Source: Sipunculus nudus
Lineage: Eukaryota > Annelida > Sipuncula > Golfingiida > Sipunculidae
NCBI GenBank assembly: GCA_026874595.1
Contig: CM049320.1
Coordinates: forward strand, 53,223,070-53,287,069
DNA length: 64,000 nucleotides
Direction of reading: 5' to 3'
The notes beneath the pieces were generated by a model that was not told where the DNA came from, ran no database searches, and saw only the letters and a program-made list of their open reading frames with translations. Positions 50,079-62,070 of the stretch are shown here, piece by piece (positions within the stretch are counted from its first letter, which is position 1; every line of letters starts with the position of its first letter). The translations under genes were made by a program, and so were the position numbers.

Positions 50079-50837
50079 GTAATTTTAACTTAAATCTGTT
50101 TGTAGCTAATATGTACTTAAATCAATCGGAGTTCTTCGGGAATAAGAATCCATTCTATTTAGACCTGCCATTGCCTGATAAGCGTTCCAGGATATCTAGA
50201 ATGTTAAAACAAAATAAAAAATTATTTATATATAATTTAGCATATTTCTGTATATAAATATTTGATTTAATATTTCATAGTGCATGTACATTTGTCATTT
50301 CTGGGCAGAATGGGAACAAATTCAAAACCTCATATTGTCCTATCACATTCATTTTCTCTTTCCCCTCTGATCAAGTGAAAAACACCAGTACCCATTATCA
50401 TAAAATAACAAAAAAAATATAAATGTGCGGCGAACCGTTAAAATTGGTTATCCATAACAATATATACCATTATGTTATAAATATTTTTAACTATTTTTAA
50501 GATTTTTTAAGAATTCACCATTTTAGCTGATTAAGAAATGTTGCAATGTGGAATGATAGAAGAAGTCACATTTAAAATGATGCAGTCGCGTATTTTAGTA
50601 TGAACGTGTAGGGTAAGTATAAACAATAATGCTAGAGAGTACAGAAGAACATGCCAAATATGTAAACAGGACAGGACGTCATCTTGCCATCTAACACTGA
50701 CTTAACTACAAGCACCACGCCTCTTGTCAAGTTAGTAACGTTCTGTATACCGTGTCTTCGTGTATGTTAATTACTACTTTGTGACTTTAAGTATTTAATT
50801 GAACCATTTTCCACTCAGCCGCTCTCTTTACTTGCAG
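50079..50837. other. Intron between exons 6 and 7 (alternative: read-through 3' end)
   Basis: If the donor at 50,079 is not used, translation ends at the stop codon at 50,255-50,257 and this region is 3' UTR. No clear AATAAA was seen just after the stop. The tract CTCTCTTTACTTGCAG immediately before 50,838 is a strong acceptor, favouring splicing. Confidence 0.6.
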
Positions 50838-50897
50838 TTCTGTCATTGATAAACAGCAACGTTGACGGAACCGGACTCCTCGAGATAGAAACCAAAG
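50838..50897 (+). CDS. Candidate exon 7: N-terminal part of SRCR domain
   Basis: 60 nt, too short to appear as a long open frame. Acceptor CTTTACTTGCAG, donor GTAAAA. Joined to exon 6 (G+TT) it encodes VLSLINSNVDGTGLLEIETK. This is the usual first strand region of SRCR domains (xLxLxxGxxxxGRxEVxxxG-like). It is symmetric phase 1-1, and its last base joins the AT that opens the exon at 59,737. The next intron (8.8 kb) holds two family-1 arrays and a LINE. SRCR domains mediate protein or ligand binding in extracellular proteins. Confidence 0.8.
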
Positions 50898-51123
50898 GTA
50901 AAACATCATACTGCCTAATGGACCTCTTACAGATTCCTCGTGTCCTGAATCCACCAACTGGTGATGCGATATATATCACATGGTTTACATAAAAACAATT
51001 ATTGATTTTAGATATATCAGTTATTAACGGTATTGGTCCATGGTAGGAGTCGCATTCATTCAAATATGTGATGCTTGTCCCTCGCTTTGCGAAGATGACC
51101 ACTTTGATCATGGTTTTGTAATT
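50898..51123. other. Start of intron 7
   Basis: No feature recognised. Confidence 0.5.
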
Positions 51124-52315
51124 ATTCGCTCAGCTGACTGTAACTCATCTTAGCTATAGCTATCACCCTTTGCCCACCATCCGTCCGGTTGTCCGGCCGT
51201 CCGTTCGTTAACAGGGCACAAATCGTAACCGTTAAAAGTTCTAACGCATTATCCTTGGAGGTTCAAGGCAAATGTCCTTGCAAACCTGATATTAGGTCAA
51301 GGATGCCTATATTTTGGGACCTACGGGGAGAAAACATGATTTTGAGCACCCTGAGTGTCAGATAGGCACAAATCGTAACCGTTAGACATAGAAACTTCTA
51401 ACCGTACACCCTGGAGGTCCTAGGAAAATCTCCTTGGAAACCTGAATTAAGGTCATGGTGACCTATGTTTTGTGATCTACGGGCAGAAAACATGATTTTA
51501 AGCACCGTAATTGTCAGCTGGGCACAAATCGTAACCGTTAGACGTAGAAACTTCTAACCGTACATCCTAGGAGGTCCTGGGCAAATCTACTTGGAAACCT
51601 GACATTAGGTCATGATGACCTATATTTTGTGGTCTACGGGCAGAAAACATGATTTTGAGCACCAAGCAGTCAGAAAGGGCGCTACTTATATCCAATAGGC
51701 CTTGAATCCTCTAACACAATATCCATGGAGGTTCTAGGCAAATTTCCTTGGAAACTTTAAATTAGGTCATGGTGCACAGGCTATTTTCAATGCGCCATGA
51801 GCCAAACAAATATGAATTAGAGCACACAGACAGGTAACAAATTGTATCCATTTTCCTTGGAAACTTGTATTGTAAAATCTAGGGAGGTCGTTGGGAAATT
51901 TCCTTTGAATCCTGAAATTAGGTTACTTTTTTCTTATAATACATGTCAAATACGGTCAGATCGGGCACAAATTGTACCCTTAAGCCCTAAAATCCTCCAA
52001 CACAACATCCGGGGAGATCTTGGCAAATCTTACCGGAAACCTGCACTTGACAGGCCAAAAACAAGATTTGAGAGCCGTTATCGTCAGGTGGGTACAAACT
52101 GTATGTATTAGGCCTAGATCATGGGCAAATCTCTTTTGAAATTTAAAATCAGGTCATGTTGACCTATATTTCTGCAAGCTAATGTTAGAAGCATAATTTT
52201 GAGCATTCAGACAGGTCACAATTTGTATCCATTAGCCTTAGACTCTTCTTACGTAATATTCAGGGCGGTCCTTGGCAAATCATTTTGGAAACCTGTATAT
52301 TTTTTTTTTTATTTC
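51124..52315 (+). repeat. Repeat family 1, second copy (truncated)
   Basis: Opens with CGCTCAGCTGACTGTAACTC, ATCTTAGCTATAGC and CCGTCCGGTTGTCCGGCCG, then about seven ~157-bp units with CACAAATCGTAACCGTTAGA and AACATGATTTTGAGCACC blocks. It stops near 52,315 without the GGCCCATGGGCC end, where a poly-T run and another element begin. Confidence 0.8.
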
Positions 52316-52825
52316 CGTTCATTTTTAGCTCAGATGATTGTCCGTCGTCCGTCCGTCGTGCCGTTCGTCCGTCCGTTAGACTGGCACGTTTAGACTGAAA
52401 CCGGTAGACCTATGAATTCAAAAATTCGGCATTATGTTAGATGTCCCCAAGACCTTCTACCAAACCGAAAACTGGGTCACTGCGAATTTGTTCCTCCGAG
52501 AAATTAAGGAAAACCCTCAATTTTCCATTACAAACCTATTAACACACTTCAGGACTTGTCTTATATCAAAACCACTTATCTTTTTTTCTTTATATTTACC
52601 AGGAGTTTTTCCTTAGTTATTTCCTATATACAAGCCAGAAATTAAGACAGTTAAGTGTAATTTCCATAAGTTATTGGCTTGAACATATTGGACTTTGTAA
52701 AAAATAAGGAAAACTATTTGCTTACTTAACATGAAATGTTTTGCAGCTAGAGACTTTTTTTCCAAGCATATAACTTTGTTACATAACGATTCAATTGTAT
52801 GCCCCAAATTAGATCCGAATTTTTA
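52316..52825 (+). repeat. Fragment of another GTCCGTC-type repeat
   Basis: TTTTTAGCTCAGATGATTG leads into several GTCC/GTCCGT units and TTAGACTGGCACG, then sequence unlike family 1 (AATTCGGCATTATG, CCAAACCGAAAACTGGGTCA). It may be a third family with the same type of 5' end, sitting between two family-1 copies. Confidence 0.45.
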
Positions 52826-55526
52826 ATTTTTAGCTCAGCAGACTGTAAGTCATCTGAGCTATAGCGATTACCCTTTGTTCAGCGTCCATCCGGCGGTCCG
52901 GCCGTTAACAGGGCACAAATTGTAACCGTAAGACCTAGAAACTTCTAACTGTGCATGCAGGGAGGTCCTGGGCAAATCTCATTGGAAACCTGAAATTAGG
53001 TCATGATGACCTATATTTTGTGACTCCTGTGCTAAAAAATGATTTTGAGCACCAAGACAGTCAGACGGGGCACAAATTGTATCCATTATGCCTAGAAACC
53101 TCTCACCTGACATTTTTGGATATCCTAGGCAAATGACCTTGGAAACATGAAACTAGGTCGCTGTGACCTATATTCTGCGACCTATAGTTAAAATATATGT
53201 CATATGAGCACCCTGAATGTCAGATTGGAACATTTCGTATCTGTAGAGCCTAGAATCTTCTAACACAATATCCTGGCAGTTTCTAGGCATGATGACCTAT
53301 ATTTTATGACCCACGGGCCAAAAACATGATTTTTTGCATTCCAACAGTCAGATGGGGCACAAATTGAATGGATAGGACCGAGAATCCTCAAATGTGACTT
53401 TAAGGGAGGTCCTAGGCAAATATCTACTTGAAAACTTGAAATAAGGTCATGGTGACCTATATTTTGTGACCTACAGGCCGCAAACATGATTTCATGCTCC
53501 CTGAATGTCAGATTGGGACAAATCGTAATATATGAGGCCTAGAATCTTTTAACTCAATATCCTGGCAGTTTCTAGGCAAATCTCCTTGGAAACCTGAAAT
53601 AAGGTCATCGTGACCTATATTTTGTGACCTATGGTCCAAAAACATGATTTTGAGCACCCAGTTATTCAGATGGGGCACACATAGTATCCATTGGGCCCAG
53701 AATCCTCCAACATGACATTTAGAGAGGTCCTAGGCAAATGTCCTTGGAAACCTGAAATTAGGTCACTGTGACCTATATTTTGCGTCCTTAGGAAAAAAAT
53801 GTCTAATGAACACCCTGAATGTCAGATGGTGACAAATCGTATCTGTAAGGCTTAGAATCTTCTTACACAATTTCCTGAGAGGCTCTGGGCAAAACTCCTT
53901 GGACACCTGATATTAGGTCATGGCAACCTACATTTTGTGACCTACAAGACAAAAACCCGATTTTGATCACCCTGAAGGTCAGATGGGCACAAATCGTATC
54001 TGTTAGGCCTAGAATCTTCTAATGCAACATCCTGGAAGGCCCTAAGCAAATTTCCTTGGAAACCTGAAATTAAGTCATTGTGACCTTCATTTTGTGACCT
54101 ACAGGTCAAAAACAGGATTTTGAGCATTCAGAAAGTCAGGCAGGGCACACATTATATTTGTTAGGCCTAGAATCTTCTAATGTAACATTCTGAGACGTCT
54201 TTGGCAAATGTCATTGGAAAACTGAAATTAGGTCACCATAACCTGTATTTTGCGACCTTTAGAAAAGAAGTCATAAGAGCACCCAGACAGTCAGTCAGGG
54301 CACACGTATCTGTTAGGCCTAGAATCTTCTAATGTAACATTCTGAGACGTCCTTGGCGAATGTCCTTTAGAAAACTGAAATTGGATCATGGTGACCTATA
54401 TTTTATGACCTACGGGTCAAAAAACATGATTTTTAGAATTCAGACAGTCATATGGGGCACAAATTGAATGGATAAGGCCCAGAATCCTCCAATATGACTT
54501 TTAGGGAGGACCTAGGCAAATCTACTTGGAAACTTGAAATTAGGTCATGGTGACCTATATTTTGTAACCTACAGGCCGATAACATGATTTCGAGCATCCT
54601 GAATGTCAGATGGGTACAAATCGTATCCATTAGGCCTAGAATCTTTTAACTCAATATCCTGGCAGTTTTTAGACAAATCTCCTTGGAAACCTGAAATTAG
54701 GTCATAGTGACCTATATTTTGTGATCTATGGGCCGAAAACATGACTTGGAGCACCCTGTAATTCAGATGGGGCACAAATAGTATCCATTAGGCCCAGAAT
54801 CCTCCAACATTATATTTAGGGAGGCTCTAGGCAAATCTTCTTTTAAACCTGAAATTAGGTCATGGCAACCTACATTTTGTGACCTACGAGACAAAAACCC
54901 GATTTTGAGCACCCTGAATGTCAGATGAATCGTATCTGTTAGGCCTAGAATCTTCTAATGCAACATCCTGGAAAATCCTAGGCAAATCTCCTTAGAAACC
55001 TGAAATTAGGTCATTGTATTTGTTAGGCCTAGAATCTTCTTATGTTACATTCTGAGACGTCCTTGGCCAATGTCCTTTGGAAAACTGAAATTAGGTCACA
55101 ATGACCTATATTTTGCTACCTATAAAAGAAATGTCATATAAACACGCAGACAGTCAGACAGGGCACAAATTGTATCCATTAGGCCTAGAATCTTTTAATA
55201 TAAAATTCAGGGAGGTCTTGGTCAAGTGTCCTTGGAAATTAGATCATGGTGACCGATATTCTACAAGCTATGGACCAGAAACATGATTTAGAGCACACAG
55301 GCAGACAGGATACAAATTGTATCAATTTTCCTTGGAACTCTCTATTGTAAAATACGGGGTGTCCTGGGCAGGTCTATGAATTTTGAAATTTTTATTTTCT
55401 GTCCATTTTTTCAACACCGTAACTTTAGCCATAGGCTATTCTCACAGACAATATACATAACATAATTAAAAAATGAGCACACAGTCAAAATTAGCTGAGC
55501 GTCATGGCCCATGGGCCACTTGTTTT
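52826..55526 (+). repeat. Repeat family 1, longest copy with both ends
   Basis: It begins TTTTTAGCTCAGCAGACTG, with ATCTGAGCTATAG able to pair back to AGCTCAG. A CCATCCGGCGGTCCGGCCG stretch follows, then about 17 tandem units of ~155-160 bp. It ends TTAGCTGAGCGTCATGG, the perfect 12-bp palindrome GGCCCATGGGCC (55,507-55,518) and ACTTGTTTT. The unit count differs between copies (about 9, 7 and 17), so the internal array expands or contracts independently. Confidence 0.85.
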
Positions 55527-55729
55527 ATGTTATTTGCATAAAAAAATTAAATTTAGTACCTTGAATTTTGCCCAACTTTGAACATGGCACTTTTTTTTTT
55601 CTGTGAGTACTGTTCATTTCATTTTCACAGCATGTAAACATACATATTTAATGTGTTTAAATCTAAAATTTTAAAATGAAAGCTTGAAAATTAGGCTAGT
55701 TATTGAATTTTTTGTTGAGGCTCTATTGT

Positions 55730-58700
55730 AGTCACTTGCTATGTCCAGATGCAGCTACTCACTCCTGGTCACACGGATGTACTATGCCAGGGTTCCTGAT
55801 TTGTAACAGTCACTTGGGGAGATCCCCTGCTGTGACAGGTGCACATATCACACCCCGAACCAGGTCAACTTCAGCTGAGAACAGTGACCCATGGGTCCCT
55901 TGTGTAGGTTTTTGTTACCGGAGATGACATGTCAGACCTGTCCGGGCACGGACATGTTGGACACTTGTGATCGGTGGTGCCTGTTGAGATATCCTGGCCT
56001 TGCGCATCCCGCGTTTCCTCCAGTCATGCCATCTGAGCGACTTTTGTACCTTTGTGTACAGCTGCATTCCACGCTGTTCGAGCCTACGCTATACTTTTCC
56101 ACATGTTTGTGTTGATGGATAATTGTTCAACGATGCTTTGAGACTGTCCTTGTAGCTCCTCCCCTGACTTTCGATGGACCTCTTACACGGATACAAGTAT
56201 TCCTTACAAAAGTTAATTTGGGAGTCTTGTATCTGGCATTGCGGCAAACGCGACCTCTCCAGCGAACCAGGGATCGATGCAAGACGGTCTAGTTTGATGC
56301 GAGGGTTGCAAGTGTTAAGATCTCAGTGTCTGGAAATGTATCTTGCCATCTGATGTTCAACTAACGACGGAGGCTGGTCAGGTGAAAGTGATTATGTTGT
56401 TTAGCATGTCTTGCAAAGACAGTCCACGTATCGTAACAATACAGCAGGCTGTTGATGACAACTGCCTTGTAAACCTGGATCTTGGTTTTCAAGAGGGATT
56501 CCTCTACGCTCCTAGACGTTGAAGCGGAGTTTTCCACAAGGAACGCTTTAGCTATTCTGCAGTTGACCTCATTATATATATTTTGACCTCGTCATCTATA
56601 TCATTGATAAAGTGCTGTCTAGATATGTGAATTTGTCGACCAATTTCAGATTTGTTCCATGCACCATGGTGGAGGGTTCTTCATTTTGCTTTCCTGATGT
56701 TTGTTGGTGTTTGTCTGTGTATCAATTCAGACTTTTTATATACTGATGATAAGCCTGAAGTTGTCACATACATGGGAAAACTTGTCCGTTTTATACTGCA
56801 TGTCTGATTCCGAAGATGCATTCAGGGCACAGTCGTCGGCAAAGAGCGGGTCAGGGATTTGTAGTTTGGGGGCTTTAAATCCTTACCATAGCTAACACCG
56901 ACTCCAGGATCATCCTTGTTAAAAGCTGCCAATTGTATGGCAGAATATAATGATGAACTGTGTTGAAGCTAGACGGCAGCCTTGTTTTACGCCGTTGCTT
57001 TCTGGGCATTCGGAAGATGCCTAACCACCGCCATGACATTGTGAAAATGGCGGATAATGGTGATAAACCAGTCAGGACATTAACAAATTGATCTTCTGGA
57101 ATCCATCCTGGATAGCAGTGTCGAAAGCCTTTGTTAGGTGTTCAAATGTGGTGGCCAGGTCCTGATTTTATTCTTGTCATTTTCCCTGGAAGTGACCAGG
57201 GGCAAGGAACCTGTTAACTTCACCAGGACCAGCACGGAAGCCGCATTAGCTCGCTGAGAGAAGACCTTCTTCCAGGTTTAGAATGAGGCGGCTGAGGAAC
57301 AGTCAAGCATTGATCCTTCCGGCAATGTTGAGCAAAGAAATTCCTGTTTGGTTGTCACAGCCCTGTTTTCTTTGTGCTTGTATAGGTGGTCAATGGAAGC
57401 GTGTTCGATTTCTTGTGGTAGTGTACTTTTCTCCCAAAAATGACAGACACAACTCATGAAGTTTCCGTGTCAATGTGGATCCGCCGGCCTGGTATATTTT
57501 CGCATGCATGGAATCAGAGCCTGGGGCTTTATCACAAGAGTGCTGTTTGATGGTTTTTTTACCTCTAGGATAGATGGTATGTTGTCGAGTGCATCCTTTG
57601 TTTCTGTCTGGGGCAGTCGAGCTATAGTATCGTCATTGGTGGTGGAAGGACGATTCAGAACGGAGGTGCTCTGCTCACCGGTGATCAAGGCCGATTCATC
57701 AGCACTCAGGAAAGGAGATATGCTGGAAGACTACTGTCTAAACAAAGCTTTTAGAGCGTCACAGAATCTCTTAGAGTCATGCGTTTCCGCGTATTTCTGG
57801 ATATCTGCTGTGTCTCTGCGCCATGTATTTCGTATGATGTCCAGGTTGTTCGGACCACCAGCGGGTGTTTGTGTACGCCGCTTTTTTTAGGCTGAGGTAG
57901 GGTTCTGTTGGTAGACAAGATAAAGCCTGGTTTTCTCTATGAGGAACTCTTGCATCTGGTCATCGTTCTCACTAAGCCAGTCCTTGTGCCCCTTAGTTGT
58001 TCGTCCATGGACATCCAGTGAGGTGGAGTGGACAACATCTCTGAACGTTGCCCAGTCGTCTTCGGCATTTAACTAGTCACAGTATAGCTCCGTTAGCTTC
58101 CTTTAAAGGTCATTAATGAAGATGGAGACATTCTTGTCCATTTTCAACTTTGAGAAATCAATGCACATAAGTGTTTTCTGATCCCATGGAGGACGATGTC
58201 CCATCTGTATGATTTCCTTATGGTGATAATGTAGTCCATCAAATGCCAGTGTTTCGATCTAGGATGCATCCACGTGGCCTCATTGCGTTTTGGCTTAGGA
58301 AATACAGTGTTTGTTATTAGGACTTCCTCATACCGTTTCTGCAAATGTCTCCATTCCAGGCCTGGTGGTCTGTTCCACCTCTCGCACTTAAGTCGCCGAA
58401 AATGTCCAGTGTGTTACCCTTGGGTACGGATGCGATGAGAAGATCATGGTAGAATTTGTTCTTGATGTTGTCTGAGTTTGTGATAGCAGGGGCATACGAG
58501 CTAATTAGTGTAGCCTACTTGTTCTTTCTTATGGCAGTTGTTGCGTCATGAGGCGATCATTGATGCCTTTGAGTAGGCCAGTCAGACTGCAGATCAGTTT
58601 GGCCATGATGGAGAAACCGACTCCAGATTCTGGTTGCTCATTAACACTTCGTTCGCTCAAGAAGAAGTGTAACCTACTTTGTCGTTGGCGAGCTGCCCTT

Positions 58701-59480
58701 CCTCAGCCAGCCGCGTTTTTTTGTTGGGCTCTGCGGTAGATATTGTAGCGAACTAATTCTCGTGCCAAAAGTGCAGATCGTCTGCCAGGTCTGTCTGTGT
58801 CTGGGTTCGTACATTCCACGATGCGAGGGTAGTTAGAGTGCCTTTGTTTATCTTCTGCTTTCAACCGCTGTACGGGATCTCTGCCAGCTGTGGAAAAATT
58901 ACCAGAGTGAAATGAACAGGCAATGATTAGATCACCTTTTCAAGCCCCTTCATCATCCGACGGAGGTGAGCAGTGTCTTCCTGAAGAGGGATGCTCAGTC
59001 ACTTAGTTGGCTACCGGGGTCCACCGCTGCTTCGGTCAGTGTGTCCTGAGCCGCAGGTTCACGGCTGGAGCTTTAGGTGTACCTACACTTGCAACGTCGT
59101 TTCTCCCCCATCGCCTCAGGTGTAATTTCAACTACTGCTGGATACATCATGATTTGCAGGTGACTTAGTTGAGATTGAGGAGAGCTTGCACTCTATTCCG
59201 GAGACATCTGAATATAGAGGCAAGAAGTGGTGAAGACGGATGGAGATGAATCAGGCTGCAGGAGTTGCGAGGATTGAAACAAGGAACCTCCTACGGGGCT
59301 CCACTCCGATTATTTCTGTCAGGGTTGTTCCCTTAGTCTTTGCTATCATTTAACGCTCGCAAGGCTATTTAGGGGTTGCCTTACCTCTAGCCTTTACAAA
59401 CGTTTCCCTCACAAGGCAGTTGGGGGTTGGCTCTTGAGTGCCAGATGATTCCATATGCCATTGGGCCTGCACACTGCACC
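55730..59480 (-). mobile_element. Degenerate non-LTR (LINE) retrotransposon, AP endonuclease + reverse transcriptase
   Basis: On the reverse strand, 5' to 3': a WNVRT-containing endonuclease start with RSALLARELVRYNI in a shifted frame (about 58,740-58,820); TNTVFPKPKRNEATWMHPRS and KHWHLMDYIIT (58,200-58,340), typical of LINE endonucleases; an LDNIPSILEVKKP-like linker (57,550-57,600); NGVKQGCRLA (56,960-57,000); the reverse-transcriptase motif FADDCALNASSESDM (about 56,800-56,845); and a C-terminal SYKDSLKASLN segment near 56,130. The blocks lie in different frames with stops, so no intact protein remains. This is the 'endonuclease-reverse transcriptase' type often mis-annotated as craniofacial development protein 2-like. 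It lies antisense inside intron 7. Confidence 0.85.
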
Positions 59481-59578
59481 TGAAAGGATCAACCTGCTCC
59501 CAGATCCCTCAACGTTTTGTCTAATCATAAGACCAATATATGCTATAAACAGGTGTCATGGTCAGGTAATATAAAAGT

Positions 59579-59614
59579 CAGAGAGACAGAGAGCGGGAGA
59601 GAGAGAGAGAGAGG
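59579..59614 (+). repeat. (GA)n microsatellite
   Basis: An imperfect AG/GA run with two interruptions, about 120 bases before exon 8. Confidence 0.85.
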
Positions 59615-59736
59615 TTCCATTATAAACATATAAATGCACGATTAATAACTACAGCTGTGGAATTAGACTTGAATGGAGAATATAAGGAACCAGGTAGTTG
59701 TAAAAACTAACTTGCAGACCAATTTATCAGTTGCAG

Positions 59737-59805
59737 ATTTCAAGGGAACGATATGTAACGACGGCTGGGATGGTGTTGAGGGCGATCTCGCTTGTAAACT
59801 CCTAG
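59737..59805 (+). CDS. Candidate exon 8: middle of SRCR domain
   Basis: 69 nt, acceptor ATCAGTTGCAG, donor GTAAGG. In frame after exon 7 (G+AT) it encodes DFKGTICNDGWDGVEGDLAC followed by KLLG. This is the SRCR signature GTxCDDxWxxxxAxxxCRxLGY, with the first two cysteines. An alternative acceptor at 59,717 would add six codons but would not join exon 7 in frame. It ends phase 1 and joins GG of exon 9 to give Gly. The intron after it is 3.1 kb and holds the MITE and the 49-bp array. Confidence 0.88.
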   Translation: MSRERYVTTAGMVLRAISLVNS

Positions 59806-60075
59806 GTAAGGCTTATCATTTTATTCGGTTATGACCCTACTTTCTTTACTTCTGCTCATGTCTTCTGAATTATTTCCCCGAACCGAACGCTTTCAGTGAA
59901 AACATAAGGCTTTTGAAACTGAAAATTATTTCAGTTTAGGTTTCAGCTTTGGCGGCAACGGTGTTATGGGGATAACTCCTTTCAAATCAAGTCTGTCGTC
60001 TTTCCATCAATAATTATTTGTCACCATACTGAACGGAATTGACGATGTCGATTATGTATTTACTGTGTTTCCACT

Positions 60076-60694
60076 CAGGGTTGGGTTCAAATGCAACTCG
60101 ATGCATTTAAATGCAAATGCAAATGTTATGTTATTTCCCCTAATGCAAAATGCAAATGCCAATGCTTTACCACTCATTGCATTTAAATGCAAATGCAAAT
60201 GCTTTACCAGTCCTTGCATTTAAATGCATATGCAAATGCATTCAGATTTTTTTCAAATGCAAGTGCAAATGCATTTTAGTGCTTTTAAATGCAAATGTCT
60301 ATAATAAACAAAAACCTTTTTGGATCATTTTTATTATATAATAACAGCTAGCTACCCTTCCATGCATTCAAATTCATTACCTTGAGCAAATCGAATATAG
60401 CTACCCATATGGTAAGCTCAATTTTCCAGCATCCAACAAGAATTATATACAACAACATATTTTTGCTGCATGCAAAATGACAAAATATTAAGAATTTGCA
60501 TTTGACATTTGATTCACATTTCAAATGCAAATGCAAATGCCTAGCATTTTTTCAAATGCAAATGCAAATGAATTACATCAGTCTGACTTTTAAATGCAAA
60601 TGCAAATGCGGGCTTTTCAAAATTTTTGCATTTAAATGCAAATGTAAATGTGCAACATTTAAATGCAAATGCAAATGCATTGGACCCAACTCTG
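60076..60694. mobile_element. Probable hAT-like MITE packed with TGCAAA repeats
   Basis: The left end CAGGGTTGGGTTCAAATGC and the reverse complement of the right end CAGAGTTGGGTCCAATGC form imperfect terminal inverted repeats. Flanks are GTTTCCAC (60,067-60,074) and GTTTCCAA (60,695-60,702), a 7/8 match consistent with the 8-bp target duplication of hAT elements, apart from a one-base uncertainty at the left edge. The interior carries clusters of TTTAAATGCAAATGCAAATG around a unique AT-rich core (about 60,300-60,480). It has no coding capacity. Calling it hAT rests on the CAG ends and duplication size. Confidence 0.7.
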
Positions 60695-60937
60695 GTTTCC
60701 AAAATAGATCCATACAAATAAATGGCATTGCGCTTTGTTATTATGTTTCTGTAATGTTTCTGCACCAAATCTTCACAAGTCAGTTTAAATAATATAATAT
60801 TACAGTACAACTTCGTGCCTTTCATATCTACTTATTAAAATGGGTGAGTTTTACAAGAACATAATTATATAATTCACAGTACACGGCACCTGCAAGCAAA
60901 TACAGGGGAACCTCCGAAGTACGAGATGTGAACAATA

Positions 60938-60941
<4 letters not shown>

Positions 60942-60982
<41 letters not shown>
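60942..60982. repeat. (TA)n microsatellite
   Basis: About 20 TA units. Confidence 0.95.
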
Positions 60983-60984
<2 letters not shown>

Positions 60985-62070
60985 ATATAGATATATGATC
61001 AACTACATTCTACTCGCAAAGTTCAAGTAAATAGAAAATAACACTTTTTGGAATAGACTTTAATGTGTATATTTATTTTAAAATGGGAAATTCAACTACT
61101 AAGACATCTATATTATTAACTGATGCCTCGAGCCTTTTTTAACCATTTCCACACAAGCAGGCTAATGTTCTCATTTGGCGTTCGCACACGCCAGAGTGTG
61201 CCATTAATGTTCGCATTCCGAGCAAACTTGTGAAGAATTTCGTCTTGTTTTCTTTCCATTGCAGTTGCATATATCAAGTAATTTTCCAACAATTATAAGA
61301 AAAATAACAGAAAAATAACTCCACTGAATTAAAATTGTAGGTAATCTGACAGTGTTTGAATTTGGCTTTCATTATGTAGTGGTAAAAAAAGTGTTTGTTT
61401 CATGAGCCCACAACTGAATTTGCAGAACCGCTCATAAGATTTGCTCGAACATGTGACGTCAGCCTATGTTCAGCTTATGAACTTCAGTTCAGCCATCAGG
61501 CGGACCTTCGGTTCTGTCGTAGGTACTAAAAAGAAACTAATTAAGGTCTAAGAAAACAAACCTAGCCGCAGAGAGGGCAAATACGCCCGTCATTTTCACC
61601 CCTAGTACCCCAATGGCTTACCCAGCACATCCCCCGCCCAGGCCATAGAAGCCCCTATGATCGTTTGATAGCCACGCACACTGCACAGTCGATCGGCTCG
61701 CCGCTCAAGATAAAAAAAAAAACTTCGGAATTTTGCTTTTGCCCTAGGCCCGCCTGTCGCTTTGCCCGTGATAGAGAGGGGATTTTATAGCTCCGTTCCT
61801 CGATAACTTTCCGTTATTCAGAGAAGAGAGGTGCCCGTAATTGAGAAAATAAGTATATGCTAATAAAGAGTTAATTTTCAAGGGACTGCACGTAAGTAGC
61901 GCTAATTGGGAGGTGTCCGTAAGGGAAGGTTCCATTGTACTTTTGTACAACAGATAGAACAAGTAAGGTCTTTTTTTCTGTGTATGCGCTGTTGCCTTGT
62001 TGCACTAAATATAATAACAACCATCATATCAGATATGGTAGATTTGGGTAAATTATATTTACTTTCTTTT
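60983..62070. other. Intronic non-coding sequence
   Basis: No exon or repeat recognised. A GC-richer patch lies at 61,560-61,770. A 72-codon reverse frame at 61,744-61,962 has no recognisable content. Confidence 0.5.

Noticed and set aside
50079-50257. C-terminal extension of exon 6 to the stop at 50,257
   Set aside because: A good donor (CAG|GTAATT) precedes it and joins exon 7 in phase to begin an SRCR domain. The extension reads like translated intron. It remains possible as an alternative transcript end.
57456-57890. 144-codon + strand open frame as a gene
   Set aside because: It is antisense to the LINE coding region on the reverse strand, where recognisable motifs lie.
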